The notes beneath the pieces were generated by a model that saw only the letters and a program-made list of their open reading frames with translations, searched no databases and was not told the DNA's origin. A stretch of DNA of 64,000 bases from a virus. The position numbers and the translations under genes were made by a program. Shown one piece after another: positions 24,662 to 32,410 of the stretch; within the stretch, counting starts at the first letter, position 1, and each line of letters begins with the position of its first letter. Where the stretch lies: IMG/VR virus record IMGVR_UViG_3300041955_000884, positions 43,198 through 107,197 of that record; one strand, 5' to 3'.

Positions 24662-26003
24662 CGTTTCGGTCTGGAGCGAGCGGGCGAAGCGCTGGGGCTG
24701 CGGCTGCGTTGACCTGCGGCTGACGCCGGACAGGTTCGATGCTGGCACCAAGATCGAGTGGGATGGCCTCAGCCAGGGGCTTGACCGCGTCGTACCGAGT
24801 GACTTCCACAGCGACAGGCGGCGTATCCTCGATTTCGGCTGTGGCGCTGGGCGGTTCTGCGGCTTCCTCGCGAGCGGCGGCCACCATGATGTCGTCGGAT
24901 ACGATCCCTGCGCCGAACTCATCGCGCTGGCGGAGCCGACGCCGGGCGTGGAGTTTACGACGGAGATGCCGGCTGGGGAATTTGCTCTGGTATGGTGCTT
25001 CGCCGTCCTCGGCGGCCTGACGGATGCGCAGCTCCCCGAGGCGGCCAGCCAAATCGCGGGGGCGCTGGCGCCGAACGGCACGCTGTTCCTGGCAGAGAAT
25101 ACCGACACGACGGCCTATCAGCGCGGGATATGGCGCATCCGGCCAGATGCGCAGTACGCGGAGTGCTTCAAGGCGGTCGGCGTCGGGCTGGCGGCCATCG
25201 GCGTGCACAGCTCCGGCGGCGCCGACACGACGATGTTCTGCGGGAAGCGTACCACGGGGACGATGGAAATCACCATTGACAATCGTGGGGTCAAGCGGCC
25301 GTTTTTCTGCCGCTGCGGGACATCGGACCAGAACGTGATGAACCAGGTGCTTAGATCGCGGGATCTGGACCTGGAGACGCTGAAGCGCTGGCCGGACATC
25401 GAGCGGTGGCTACAGGCGCATCCGAAGCCCCTCATCGTAGATGCCGGGGCGAACGTCGGGGCGGCATCGGTGTGGTTCGCGCTGAAGTACCCGCAGGCGC
25501 GGATTGTCGCCATTGAACCGGAGCCGTCGAACTTCGCCATGTTGGTGAGGAACGTCATGGGCCTCCGGGTCGAAGTATTCGAAACCGCGCTCCAGGGGCG
25601 CCCTGGATACGTCTCGCTGTTTCACCCGACGGGCGATCCCGTCGATGGCATGGGCCACGCCGCCTTCAGGACGCGCCCGGCGGATTCGTCGTTTGATCCG
25701 CGACGCGTCGGCGGTTCCGTCGCGGGAATTACGATGGAGTGGCCGCTTGTGCTTCCTGGCGTGACGCCCTTCATCGCCAAGCTCGACATCGAGGGCGCCG
25801 AGTCGGACGTGTTCTCCGGCGACACCTCGTGGATCAGCCGCTTCCCGGTGCTCATCGTCGAACTGCACGACGGCATCTATCCAGGGGAGCGGCTATCGCA
25901 GTCCTTCCTCAAGGCCGTGGCGCCCCTGGACAGGGACTTCGTGGTGAGGGGGGAACGGGTGTTCTCGATCGCCAATTGGCTGGGGAGAGAGCCGTGCCGA
26001 TAG
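24654..26003 (+). CDS. Fused methyltransferase: class I SAM domain plus FkbM domain
   Basis: 449 residues from ATG 24654. Domain 1 (about 1-195) has ILDFGCGAGRFCGFLA and GYDPCAELI, the SAM-binding motifs of class I methyltransferases. Domain 2 (about 205-449) has LIVDAGANVGAASVWFALKY, VAIEPEPSNFAML and FIAKLDIEGAE, the FkbM family signature for sugar O-methylation. A SAM-methyltransferase/FkbM fusion is unusual and suggests two successive methylations of one glycan. Coupled to the neighbouring genes by overlaps. Confidence 0.78.
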   Translation: MPDVSVWSERAKRWGCGCVDLRLTPDRFDAGTKIEWDGLSQGLDRVVPSDFHSDRRRILDFGCGAGRFCGFLASGGHHDVVGYDPCAELIALAEPTPGVEFTTEMPAGEFALVWCFAVLGGLTDAQLPEAASQIAGALAPNGTLFLAENTDTTAYQRGIWRIRPDAQYAECFKAVGVGLAAIGVHSSGGADTTMFCGKRTTGTMEITIDNRGVKRPFFCRCGTSDQNVMNQVLRSRDLDLETLKRWPDIERWLQAHPKPLIVDAGANVGAASVWFALKYPQARIVAIEPEPSNFAMLVRNVMGLRVEVFETALQGRPGYVSLFHPTGDPVDGMGHAAFRTRPADSSFDPRRVGGSVAGITMEWPLVLPGVTPFIAKLDIEGAESDVFSGDTSWISRFPVLIVELHDGIYPGERLSQSFLKAVAPLDRDFVVRGERVFSIANWLGREPCR

Positions 26004-27118
26004 ACCCAGCCAGGATGCTCCGCAGTCTCTGCGAGGTCCTGAATAGTGACGTCTGGATCGGCGACGGGCCGATGGCGAAGCGCTGCGAGGCGCTCATCCG
26101 CGAGCAGATCGGCGTCCCGCATGCGTACCTGACGCCGTCGTGCACATCGGCGCTGGAGATGGCCTGCGTCCTGGCCGGCATCGGCCACGGCGACGAGGTC
26201 ATCATGCCGAGCTTCGGGTTCTCGTCGGCTGGAAACGCAGTGGTGCTGCGCGGCGGCGTGCCAGTATTCGTGGACGTGAGGCCGGACACGCTGAACATCG
26301 ACGAAACGCTGGTCGAGGGGGCGATCACGCGGAAGACGAAGGCGATTATCGTGGTGCACTACGCCGGGGTCATGTGCGAAATGCCGGCGATCTACGGCGT
26401 CGTTGGTCCGCAGGTGCTCATCATCGAGGATGCTGCGCAGGCCTATCTGTCGCGCTACCAAAACCTTGCCGCTGGCACATGGGGCGACATCAGCGCATTC
26501 AGCTTCCACCAGACGAAGAACATCCGCTGCGGCGAGGGCGGTGCGTTGACGCTTCCAGAGGGAGGGATTGGCGACGAATTCGCAACACGCGCCGAAGTCC
26601 TCCGCGAGAAGGGCACCGACCGCGCCGCCTTCCTCCGCGGCGAGGTCCAGCGCTACACCTGGACGGACGTCGGCTTCTCCGGGGTCGTCAGCGAGTTCCA
26701 GGCGGCGGTGCTGCTGGCGCAGCTCGAGCGGGCGAAGGAAATCACGGAGCGGCGGCTGGCGCTGTGGGACCGCTATCACCACGCCATGACCAACCTCGAC
26801 TACTGGGGCAAGGTGAGGCGCCCAACGGTCCCTCCGCACTGCCAGCACAACGGCCATATCTACCGCATTCTGCTGCCCACGCAAGCCGAGCGCGACCGCA
26901 TTCTCGCTGCACTGAATGCCGACGGGGTGAAGGCAAGTTTCCACTTTCAGGCATTGCACTCCGCTCCCGCAGGATTGCGCTACGGACGCGTTTCTGGTTC
27001 AATGGCCGTCACGGACTCGGTTTGCGGCCGGCTGCTGCGCATGCCGCTTAGCCATGCCACGACGGAGGAAGACGTCGACAGGGCAGTGGACAGGCTGGAG
27101 AAGGCGCTGCGGGGATGA
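25994..27118 (+). CDS. DegT/DnrJ/EryC1-type sugar aminotransferase
   Basis: 374 residues from GTG 25994. HAYLTPSCTSALEMACVLAG and GDEVIMPSFGFSSAGNAVVL are the PLP-sugar aminotransferase N-terminal motifs. IIEDAAQAYLSRY and SAFSFHQTKNIRCGEGGAL contain the PLP-lysine site. The family aminates dTDP- or UDP-keto-sugars. With the FdtA-like cupin at 46844 it could make dTDP-3-amino-sugars (FdtB-like) from host dTDP-4-keto-6-deoxyglucose. Substrate not readable from sequence. Confidence 0.82.
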   Translation: MPIDPARMLRSLCEVLNSDVWIGDGPMAKRCEALIREQIGVPHAYLTPSCTSALEMACVLAGIGHGDEVIMPSFGFSSAGNAVVLRGGVPVFVDVRPDTLNIDETLVEGAITRKTKAIIVVHYAGVMCEMPAIYGVVGPQVLIIEDAAQAYLSRYQNLAAGTWGDISAFSFHQTKNIRCGEGGALTLPEGGIGDEFATRAEVLREKGTDRAAFLRGEVQRYTWTDVGFSGVVSEFQAAVLLAQLERAKEITERRLALWDRYHHAMTNLDYWGKVRRPTVPPHCQHNGHIYRILLPTQAERDRILAALNADGVKASFHFQALHSAPAGLRYGRVSGSMAVTDSVCGRLLRMPLSHATTEEDVDRAVDRLEKALRG

Positions 27119-27642
27119 CACTCTCGGTCCAGCACCAGGCGCTCACTATGGCCGTGACGCAGGACGCGCTCCGGCAGGCGCAGGCCATTTTGGAGCGCGC
27201 TGGTCTGTCGGTCGAGGGCGCCTTCTTCGCCCTGGTCGTCGTGCCGAAGGACGGCGCCATCTTCGAGACGGTCTACTCCTGCATTTGGCCGGACGGACTC
27301 GGCGAGACAGTTGATGCAGCGATAGCGGAGATTATCGCGACGAAGCCAGTTGCGGCCGCAGATGCAAGGAACGCCGCGCAGTGGGCGAGCGCCAGGGCGG
27401 CCGGATGGAAACCTAGCGCCCCGGTACGGCCCGCAGCACCAGAACCAACCGGCACCGAACCGCGAAAAGGCACCGCCGAGGAATTCAGCTTCACGGTGCC
27501 GCCAGCGGCCGCGCCGCAGCCATCGGCCGCTTGGTACTGGCGCCTGCCGTGGTGGGCCGCATCCGCGCTGCTCGGGCTTTTCCTCTTGGCTGGAATTGGC
27601 GTTGCGGCGCTCATCGCTGCGGTCGTTCAGGAGATACCATGA
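27115..27642 (+). CDS. Membrane-anchored hypothetical protein
   Basis: 175 residues from ATG 27115. The N-terminal 90 residues are globular (FFALVVVPKDGAIFETVYS). A Pro/Ala/Thr linker leads to a C-terminal segment WWAASALLGLFLLAGIGVAA that should span the membrane. Tail-anchored, short cytosolic end. Not recognised. Confidence 0.6.
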   Translation: MTLSVQHQALTMAVTQDALRQAQAILERAGLSVEGAFFALVVVPKDGAIFETVYSCIWPDGLGETVDAAIAEIIATKPVAAADARNAAQWASARAAGWKPSAPVRPAAPEPTGTEPRKGTAEEFSFTVPPAAAPQPSAAWYWRLPWWAASALLGLFLLAGIGVAALIAAVVQEIP

Positions 27643-27911
27643 TAACCATGCCGGAACGTGGCCCAGTCAGCGATGTACTCGCGGAGGTGGGCGGCGAAGT
27701 CGTGGACGCCGAGAAGATGTGGCCGCCAATGAACAGCGCGCACGAAGCCTACGCCGTTCTTCTCGAGGAGGTGGACGAACTAAAGGCCCACGTCTGGATG
27801 CACCAGCGGCATCGAGACATGCCAGGCATGCGGAAGGAGGCCATTCAGGTGGCGGCGATGGCCGTCCGCTTCATCCGCGACGTCTGCGACCTGCACCAGG
27901 GCCGGAAATGA
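27639..27911 (+). CDS. MazG-like helical protein
   Basis: 90 residues from ATG 27639 (ATGA overlap). MNSAHEAYAVLLEEVDELKA and MRKEAIQVAAMAVRFIRDV follow the MazG/dUTPase-like all-alpha pyrophosphohydrolase pattern, with EExxE-type metal residues. It may hydrolyse a nucleoside triphosphate or an alarmone. Next to the dATP/dGTP diphosphohydrolase-like gene, so a nucleotide-pool role is likely. Confidence 0.55.
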   Translation: MITMPERGPVSDVLAEVGGEVVDAEKMWPPMNSAHEAYAVLLEEVDELKAHVWMHQRHRDMPGMRKEAIQVAAMAVRFIRDVCDLHQGRK

Positions 27912-28141
27912 GCGACACCGCCAGCACCGTCGCCATCGTGCCCGGGCGCCCGATACCCTGGGAGCTAAAGCAAGCCGCCTACGAGGAAGGACGCCGCGCC
28001 CGTACCGAGAAAATCGGCCCCATTATCAAGGCCTTCCACACCCGCCAGCGCAAGAAGCTCGAAGCCGCCGGCGTGGATATGATGGACCCAGACGCGATTG
28101 CCGAGGCCATGCGGAACATGGTAGAGGACGAGCCGGATTGA
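27908..28141 (+). CDS. Small hypothetical protein
   Basis: 77 residues from ATG 27908. The helical core is YEEGRRARTEKIGPIIKAFH then RKKLEAAGVDMMDPDAIAEA. Overlapped by ATGA at the start and TTGA at the end. Not recognised. Confidence 0.5.
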   Translation: MSDTASTVAIVPGRPIPWELKQAAYEEGRRARTEKIGPIIKAFHTRQRKKLEAAGVDMMDPDAIAEAMRNMVEDEPD

Positions 28142-28575
28142 GCGACACGAAGCCAATGAATCCCAAGGACATCATCGGCAGCGACAAGCTCCCGCTACAT
28201 CTCTGGCCGACCACGGCAACGGCGCTCGGCTGCCTCGCCTTCCTGGATGGCGCCCTCAAGTACGGCCGCAGCAACTTCCGCGTCGTCGGTGTCGGGGCGT
28301 CTATCTACTATGACGCCGCAAAGCGCCATCTCGATGCCTGGTTCGAAGGCGAGGAGGAAGACCCGCAAAGCGGCCTGCCGCACCTCGCCCATGCGTTGGC
28401 CTGTATCGCCATCATGGTTGACGCCGCCGCCGCCGGGAAGCTCAACGATGACCGCATGGCGCCCGGTGGCTACCGTGCCCAGGTCGAGGCGCTGACGCCG
28501 CATGTGGCGCGGCTGAAGGCGCTTCACGCCGGTCATGCGCCGCAACACTACACGATCAAACAGGGGCCGACATGA
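28138..28575 (+). CDS. dATP/dGTP diphosphohydrolase-like protein (MazZ/DUF5664 type)
   Basis: 145 residues from TTG 28138 (TTGA overlap) or 139 from ATG 28156. MNPKDIIGSDKLPLHLWPTT, FLDGALKYGRSNFRVVG, YYDAAKRHLDAWFEGEEED and LPHLAHALACIAIMVDA match the DUF5664 family. Its characterised members (MazZ) hydrolyse dATP/dGTP and help build 2-aminoadenine (Z) DNA. No PurZ or DatZ is in this window, so Z-DNA is not shown. A simple pool-cleaning role is the alternative. Confidence 0.68.
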   Translation: MSDTKPMNPKDIIGSDKLPLHLWPTTATALGCLAFLDGALKYGRSNFRVVGVGASIYYDAAKRHLDAWFEGEEEDPQSGLPHLAHALACIAIMVDAAAAGKLNDDRMAPGGYRAQVEALTPHVARLKALHAGHAPQHYTIKQGPT

Positions 28576-29036
28576 AGCCGAGCGTCTATCTCGCAGGACC
28601 GATTGCCGGGCTGCATTACGATGCCGCGCAGGACTGGCGCAGCGCAGTGCGTGATGCCCTGGCGCCAGAAATTGACGCCTTTTCACCCCTGCGGTCGAAA
28701 GAGTATCTGCGGAAAGAGGGCGTCCTTCGCGACCAATACGCCTATGCGCCGCTTTCCAGCGACCGCGGCATCACGACGCGCGACCATTTCGACTGCCAGC
28801 GGTGCGACATCATCTTCTGCAATCTTCTCGGCGCCAATTCCGTGAGCATCGGGACGGTCATGGAAATCGCGTGGTCCTACTCCTATAGCAAGCCCCTCGT
28901 GCTTCTGATGGAGCCGAGCGGAAACATCCACGACCATCCGATGGTTCGCGAGGCCACAGGCTTCCGCGTCGAGAGCCTTGAACAAGGTGTCGAAATCGCG
29001 CGCGCCGTGCTTCTGCCGCGCCGTCCGGGGGCCTAA
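28572..29036 (+). CDS. Nucleoside 2-deoxyribosyltransferase-like protein
   Basis: 154 residues from ATG 28572. VYLAGPIAGLHYDAAQDWR, DCQRCDIIFCNLLGANSVS and IGTVMEIAWSYSYSKPLVLL match the nucleoside 2-deoxyribosyltransferase fold (YLAGP, CD...L, SxGTxxE). It would exchange or remove bases on deoxynucleosides. Last gene of the plus-strand operon, after two other nucleotide-pool genes. Confidence 0.7.
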   Translation: MKPSVYLAGPIAGLHYDAAQDWRSAVRDALAPEIDAFSPLRSKEYLRKEGVLRDQYAYAPLSSDRGITTRDHFDCQRCDIIFCNLLGANSVSIGTVMEIAWSYSYSKPLVLLMEPSGNIHDHPMVREATGFRVESLEQGVEIARAVLLPRRPGA

Positions 29037-29142
29037 CGGCTCGCTTCCTCTGGATGCCCGTAGACGGGAGGGCCGGTATCGAAGCCGTCTCCGTCCTCGA
29101 CGCGCTTCCGATGCCGAGGCGGCGGCTTCCAGAACCAAGCCG
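29037..29142. other. Convergent intergenic region
   Basis: About 106 bases between convergent genes. No strong terminator hairpin is seen. A possible minus-strand peptide ending at 29033 has coding-like codons but only a CTG start, so it is not annotated. Confidence 0.4.
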
Positions 29143-29520
29143 TCAGAAGCCGCGGCCGAGCGACGCGCAGAGGACACGGTTTCCATACCAACAAGCCCAC
29201 GAAACGCCGGTGGGATTATCCTCCGATGTCCGCGAGAAAGCCGTCACCGGCGCCGGCTCCCAGGCGTCCGGCGCCGTCGGGCCGTAGATGTCTTTGCTGA
29301 TCCACGCCTCGTAACCCGAAGGCGACGTGTCGCTGGGGCGGACGATCGTTGGACGGCAATCGCTTTCGATCCCGCAGCAGGGGAAGCCGGTCGTGTCATG
29401 CCAGGAATGCACCCAGTCGGCGATGGGGCCTGTCGGGCTGACGCCAGGCGGCGGCGCTGCGAAGGCGGGATCTCCGCAGGCGCGGAGCAGGAACAGCAGC
29501 GGCAGCAGCCAGCGCGTCAT
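29143..29520 (-). CDS. Secreted hypothetical protein with signal peptide
   Basis: 125 residues from ATG 29520. MTRWLLPLLFLLRACGDPAF is a signal peptide, perhaps lipoprotein-like (LRAC). The mature part has FPCCGIESDCRPTIVRP, GYEAWISKDIYGPTAPDAWE and VSWACWYGNRVLCASLG. Proteins like this are common in alphaproteobacteria and their phages; function unknown. The start overlaps the stop of the next membrane protein. Confidence 0.65.
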   Translation of the reverse strand: MTRWLLPLLFLLRACGDPAFAAPPPGVSPTGPIADWVHSWHDTTGFPCCGIESDCRPTIVRPSDTSPSGYEAWISKDIYGPTAPDAWEPAPVTAFSRTSEDNPTGVSWACWYGNRVLCASLGRGF

Positions 29521-29678
29521 GGTTTTCCCCCGGTGGGTGCCGGCCAGCTACAGCGCCAGTCACGGCGGTTGCGGAACAGCTTCCAGACTTCAAGCACAAG
29601 GCGCGTCAGGGAGCAACAGAGAATCGGCAGGCAGACGAACAACGCAACGCCGTCGGCCACGCGCTCGCCGACGGTCAC
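29517..29678 (-). CDS. Small membrane protein
   Basis: 53 residues from GTG 29678. VALFVCLPILCCSLTRLVL is a transmembrane segment, followed by a basic tail (RNRRDWRCSW). Overlapped by GTGA at the start and ATGA at the end, so it is tightly coupled to both neighbours. Not recognised. Confidence 0.6.
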   Translation of the reverse strand: MTVGERVADGVALFVCLPILCCSLTRLVLEVWKLFRNRRDWRCSWPAPTGGKP

Positions 29679-29950
29679 TCGTCCTCGTCCGCTCGCTTGA
29701 GAAACACGTCGGACAGCTTCAGCGCGCAACCGCGCTGGAAGTTCACGCTGTCGTCCGGCACTGAGGAGTACTCGAGCTCCTTGTGCGGCGTCTCATAGAC
29801 GAACATGATCTGGGTGGCGCCATCCTTGAGCACCTTCTCGAGGTGGACGCGGGCCTGGACCTCGAACGGGGTCGGCTTCGGGGCACGCTTCGCCCGCGGC
29901 TTCTTCAGCGGCACCACGTTGTCCACGGCGAGCTTCGGACGGTCGTTCAC
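29675..29950 (-). CDS. Hypothetical protein
   Basis: 91 residues from GTG 29950. A basic N-terminus (KKPRAKRAPKPTPFEV) is followed by HLEKVLKDGATQIMFVYETP and SVPDDSVNFQRGCALKLSDV. Composition suggests a small alpha/beta protein. Not recognised. Confidence 0.55.
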   Translation of the reverse strand: MNDRPKLAVDNVVPLKKPRAKRAPKPTPFEVQARVHLEKVLKDGATQIMFVYETPHKELEYSSVPDDSVNFQRGCALKLSDVFLKRADEDE

Positions 29951-30159
29951 GGCTGTTCGCCCCTGTCCTGCATGGCATAGGCCGACGGGCAAGCATCGCA
30001 CCGCAGGCCGCCAGGCAGCGTCCCATAGCTACCATTGCAGCAGTTGTTCCCGCACTTGCCGCAGATGACGACGCGGCCCTGGCAGACGCCGCACCAGTCC
30101 CAATAGTGCGACTGCTCCGGCCGCGTGTCCTGCGGCACGCCATTGCGGAGCCAGGTCAC
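29947..30159 (-). CDS. Zinc-ribbon-like small protein
   Basis: 70 residues from GTG 30159. CGVCQGRVVICGKCGNNCC, then LRCDACPSA, supplies seven or more cysteines in CxxC pairs, like a double zinc ribbon. The gene starts just inside the end of the HNH gene. In the presumed ancestor it would directly follow the phosphoesterase gene. Confidence 0.6.
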   Translation of the reverse strand: MTWLRNGVPQDTRPEQSHYWDWCGVCQGRVVICGKCGNNCCNGSYGTLPGGLRCDACPSAYAMQDRGEQP

Positions 30160-30809
30160 GTCACCCACTCCGCTGGCGCGATAATCTGCACCCGATGCCG
30201 CCCTACCTCGCCGTGTTCCTTGTGCCAAGTGATGGCCAGTTCCTCGTCAAGTGTCGCGTTCTTGCGGCGGTTTTCGATAGCGGGGATGATGCGCAAGTTC
30301 CAGGGAACGTGCAATCCGCAGACCGAACGACCGCGAAGCGGCACGATATGATCGACATCGTGCGGAACACCGCTTTCGGCGGTGACGCGGACGGCGTCCG
30401 CGTAAACCGCAGCGACGCTTCGACGGTCCGCCCATGGCGGCGTGGCGCGCGTCTTCTCGGCATACCGGCGAGCGCAGGCAGCGCGCGAATGTGCTGGATG
30501 GGCCTTTGCCCATGCCCGGTTCTGCGCCCGGTGCCTCTCCGGATCCAGTGCGCGCCGACGCCGAACAGCAGCACGATGCCGCTCAGGGTTCCGCGCCTGC
30601 CATTCTTTCGTCCGCTTGCGATTTGGCCCTGGGTCCGCCGTGCGGCGCGCCAGTTCCTTCAGGTCTGCGCATGCCATGCACGTCCAGTTTGAGACCTGTC
30701 GCTCGGCAATATGACCGTGCTTGCATGGCCTTCCTGTGAAGTACCTCAGCAAGCCAGCAGCCAGGGCATCTTTTCGCGTGACGATCGGGCCGGAGTATTC
30801 GTGCGTCAC
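30156..30809 (-). CDS. HNH endonuclease inserted after the phosphoesterase
   Basis: 217 residues from GTG 30809 (GTGA overlap). CKHGHIAERQVSNWTCMACAD is a zinc motif. A basic linker of NPERHRA-type repeats follows, then HDVDHIVPLRGRSVCGLHVP and WNLRIIPAIENRRKNA, the HNH core. The last 20 residues (ITWHKEHGEVGRHRVQI) copy the C-terminus of the upstream phosphoesterase (ITFHREHGEIGRHRVNI). The duplication fits insertion into the end of that gene. Confidence 0.82.
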   Translation of the reverse strand: MTHEYSGPIVTRKDALAAGLLRYFTGRPCKHGHIAERQVSNWTCMACADLKELARRTADPGPNRKRTKEWQARNPERHRAAVRRRRALDPERHRAQNRAWAKAHPAHSRAACARRYAEKTRATPPWADRRSVAAVYADAVRVTAESGVPHDVDHIVPLRGRSVCGLHVPWNLRIIPAIENRRKNATLDEELAITWHKEHGEVGRHRVQIIAPAEWVT

Positions 30810-32059
30810 GACGCCCTCGGCGTTGTAATGTTCACCCGATGGCGCCCGATCTCGCCGTGTTCCCGGTGAAAGGTGATGGCCGACATTGCCCGGCCTGGTC
30901 GAAAGCGTGCGGCGTTCCAAGCATCTCGCGCGGCCGGCGTCGAAAAGCTCTCGACCCTGACGCCGCCGATCTCATTCGCCGTTTCGTGATGAACATGGCC
31001 GTACAGAAAGTGCCTATGCTCGGTCATGCCCCAGTCCTCTGGGCGATCTGCCGCGAGCATAATGGCCATCTGCGCCGGACGAATCGTGTGCCCGTGAGTG
31101 GCGCCAAGGAGAACACGACCGAATCGATGGTACCACGCGATTCCAGGCTCCTGATGCACGGTAATCCGTTCATTCGAGCTGTAGAATAGGGCCAAGGCCA
31201 CGGTGAGGCTCATGGCGGAGTCAGGATCATGGTTTCCGGGAAGAAATGCAACCTCTACTTCCGCATGCTTCCTGGCTACCATGTCAACAAGAGCAACTGC
31301 CAGCTTTGCGCCAGCGGCGAAGACCCTAGCCCACCTGCCGTCGACGTCAAGGGCATTCCCAGATTGCGGCGTGATGGCCTTCGCATCATTCGCGTGCCAG
31401 TAGTCGCCTAGGCCCAGGATTATTGCCTTCCGACTCGGCCTGGACTGCGCGACAAGGGCGCCTACGCTGTCGACCGCCAAGGCCGCCGCGATCTTCGTGT
31501 CGTAGTCAGCCCCAGTCTCGCGGCCCCACGCAAGCATCCCGAAATGCAGGTCCGGCAGCGGATAGACCGTCAGCAAATCGTCATCCGATTCGTCCGGCGC
31601 TGGGGCGACCGGGGCTTTTCCGTCGAACTCAGCAAAGGCTGCTTTCAGTCCCGCGATGAGCCCGTCGCCGGCGCCTTCGCGGGTCTTGACCCATTTCGCC
31701 AACACGCGGCCATCGGCATCGAGCAGCGCGCTTTCGCCCTTCACTACGTGGCCAGCCGGAGCCTCGTATTCGTCGCCAGCCGCGCGCCGCGATTGGATGA
31801 ACTGCCGCGTCAGCTTCCCGAGGTCGTCGTATTGCCCACTGTTGCGGACAATCTCGAACCCTTCAGGGGGCACCGCAATCTCGGGAATGGGCGGGCCGCC
31901 GACCTCGCCACGATAGGCGTTCAGCCTAGCCCGCCGGCATCGCCTCAGAACGCACGAGCGAGTGACCCCCAGCGCCTCGCCAGCCTTCGCATAGGACCCG
32001 TATTCGCGATATGCCGCCACGGCGGCGGCGTTGTCTGCGTCTGACGAACGTGCCGTCAC
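30806..32059 (-). CDS. Metallophosphoesterase with N-terminal helix-turn-helix
   Basis: 417 residues from GTG 32059. The N-terminal 45 residues (YGSYAKAGEALGVTRSCVLR) form a helix-turn-helix. The phosphoesterase core has PLPDLHFGMLAWG, LGLGDYWHAND, VAFLPGNHDPDS and LYGHVHHETA, the D-x-H, GD, GNHD and GHxH metal sites. Similar phage proteins are often annotated as DNA-repair exonuclease-like phosphoesterases. Its C-terminal tail is repeated at the end of the next HNH protein. Confidence 0.82.
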   Translation of the reverse strand: MTARSSDADNAAAVAAYREYGSYAKAGEALGVTRSCVLRRCRRARLNAYRGEVGGPPIPEIAVPPEGFEIVRNSGQYDDLGKLTRQFIQSRRAAGDEYEAPAGHVVKGESALLDADGRVLAKWVKTREGAGDGLIAGLKAAFAEFDGKAPVAPAPDESDDDLLTVYPLPDLHFGMLAWGRETGADYDTKIAAALAVDSVGALVAQSRPSRKAIILGLGDYWHANDAKAITPQSGNALDVDGRWARVFAAGAKLAVALVDMVARKHAEVEVAFLPGNHDPDSAMSLTVALALFYSSNERITVHQEPGIAWYHRFGRVLLGATHGHTIRPAQMAIMLAADRPEDWGMTEHRHFLYGHVHHETANEIGGVRVESFSTPAARDAWNAARFRPGRAMSAITFHREHGEIGRHRVNITTPRAS

Positions 32060-32410
32060 CGGCGCCCCCAGGCAGTTGCGGGCGAGAGTTATTCACAGGG
32101 ACGCGATTCGTTGCAAGTGCCCATTGTGTGACGGCGGAGGGGAGTGCCGGGCTTCCACCGGCCGCCAGCCTTCCGGGCTGTCTGCGACTGCGTGGGACGA
32201 CCACGCTCACAAGGCCATCGCGGCCTGCTTGCCTGCCCACGGGACAAGACCGCCCAGGTTCCGCTCCGGTCTACCCACCGGCCGCTTCATCGGGACGCTC
32301 TTCTGGTCCCCCCACGGTCGGCCTCTCGGCCATCGACGCGTCCCCCGGCTCGGGGAATCGGCAGCGGAAGAATGCCTATAAACGTCGGCTAGCGCAAGCC
32401 CGCAGCGGCT
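32060..32410. other. 350-base stretch without a confident gene
   Basis: Minus-strand reading gives short coupled frames only. One is about 20 residues after a GGGGGA site, one about 23 residues, and one about 52 residues from TTG with CERGRPTQSQTARKAGG. A 116-codon plus-strand frame also crosses it. None has a recognisable motif. It may be a decayed gene or a regulatory region upstream of the phosphoesterase. Confidence 0.4.

Noticed and set aside
28138-28575. Claim that the phage has 2-aminoadenine DNA
   Set aside because: Only a MazZ/DUF5664-like gene is visible; PurZ and DatZ are not in the window.
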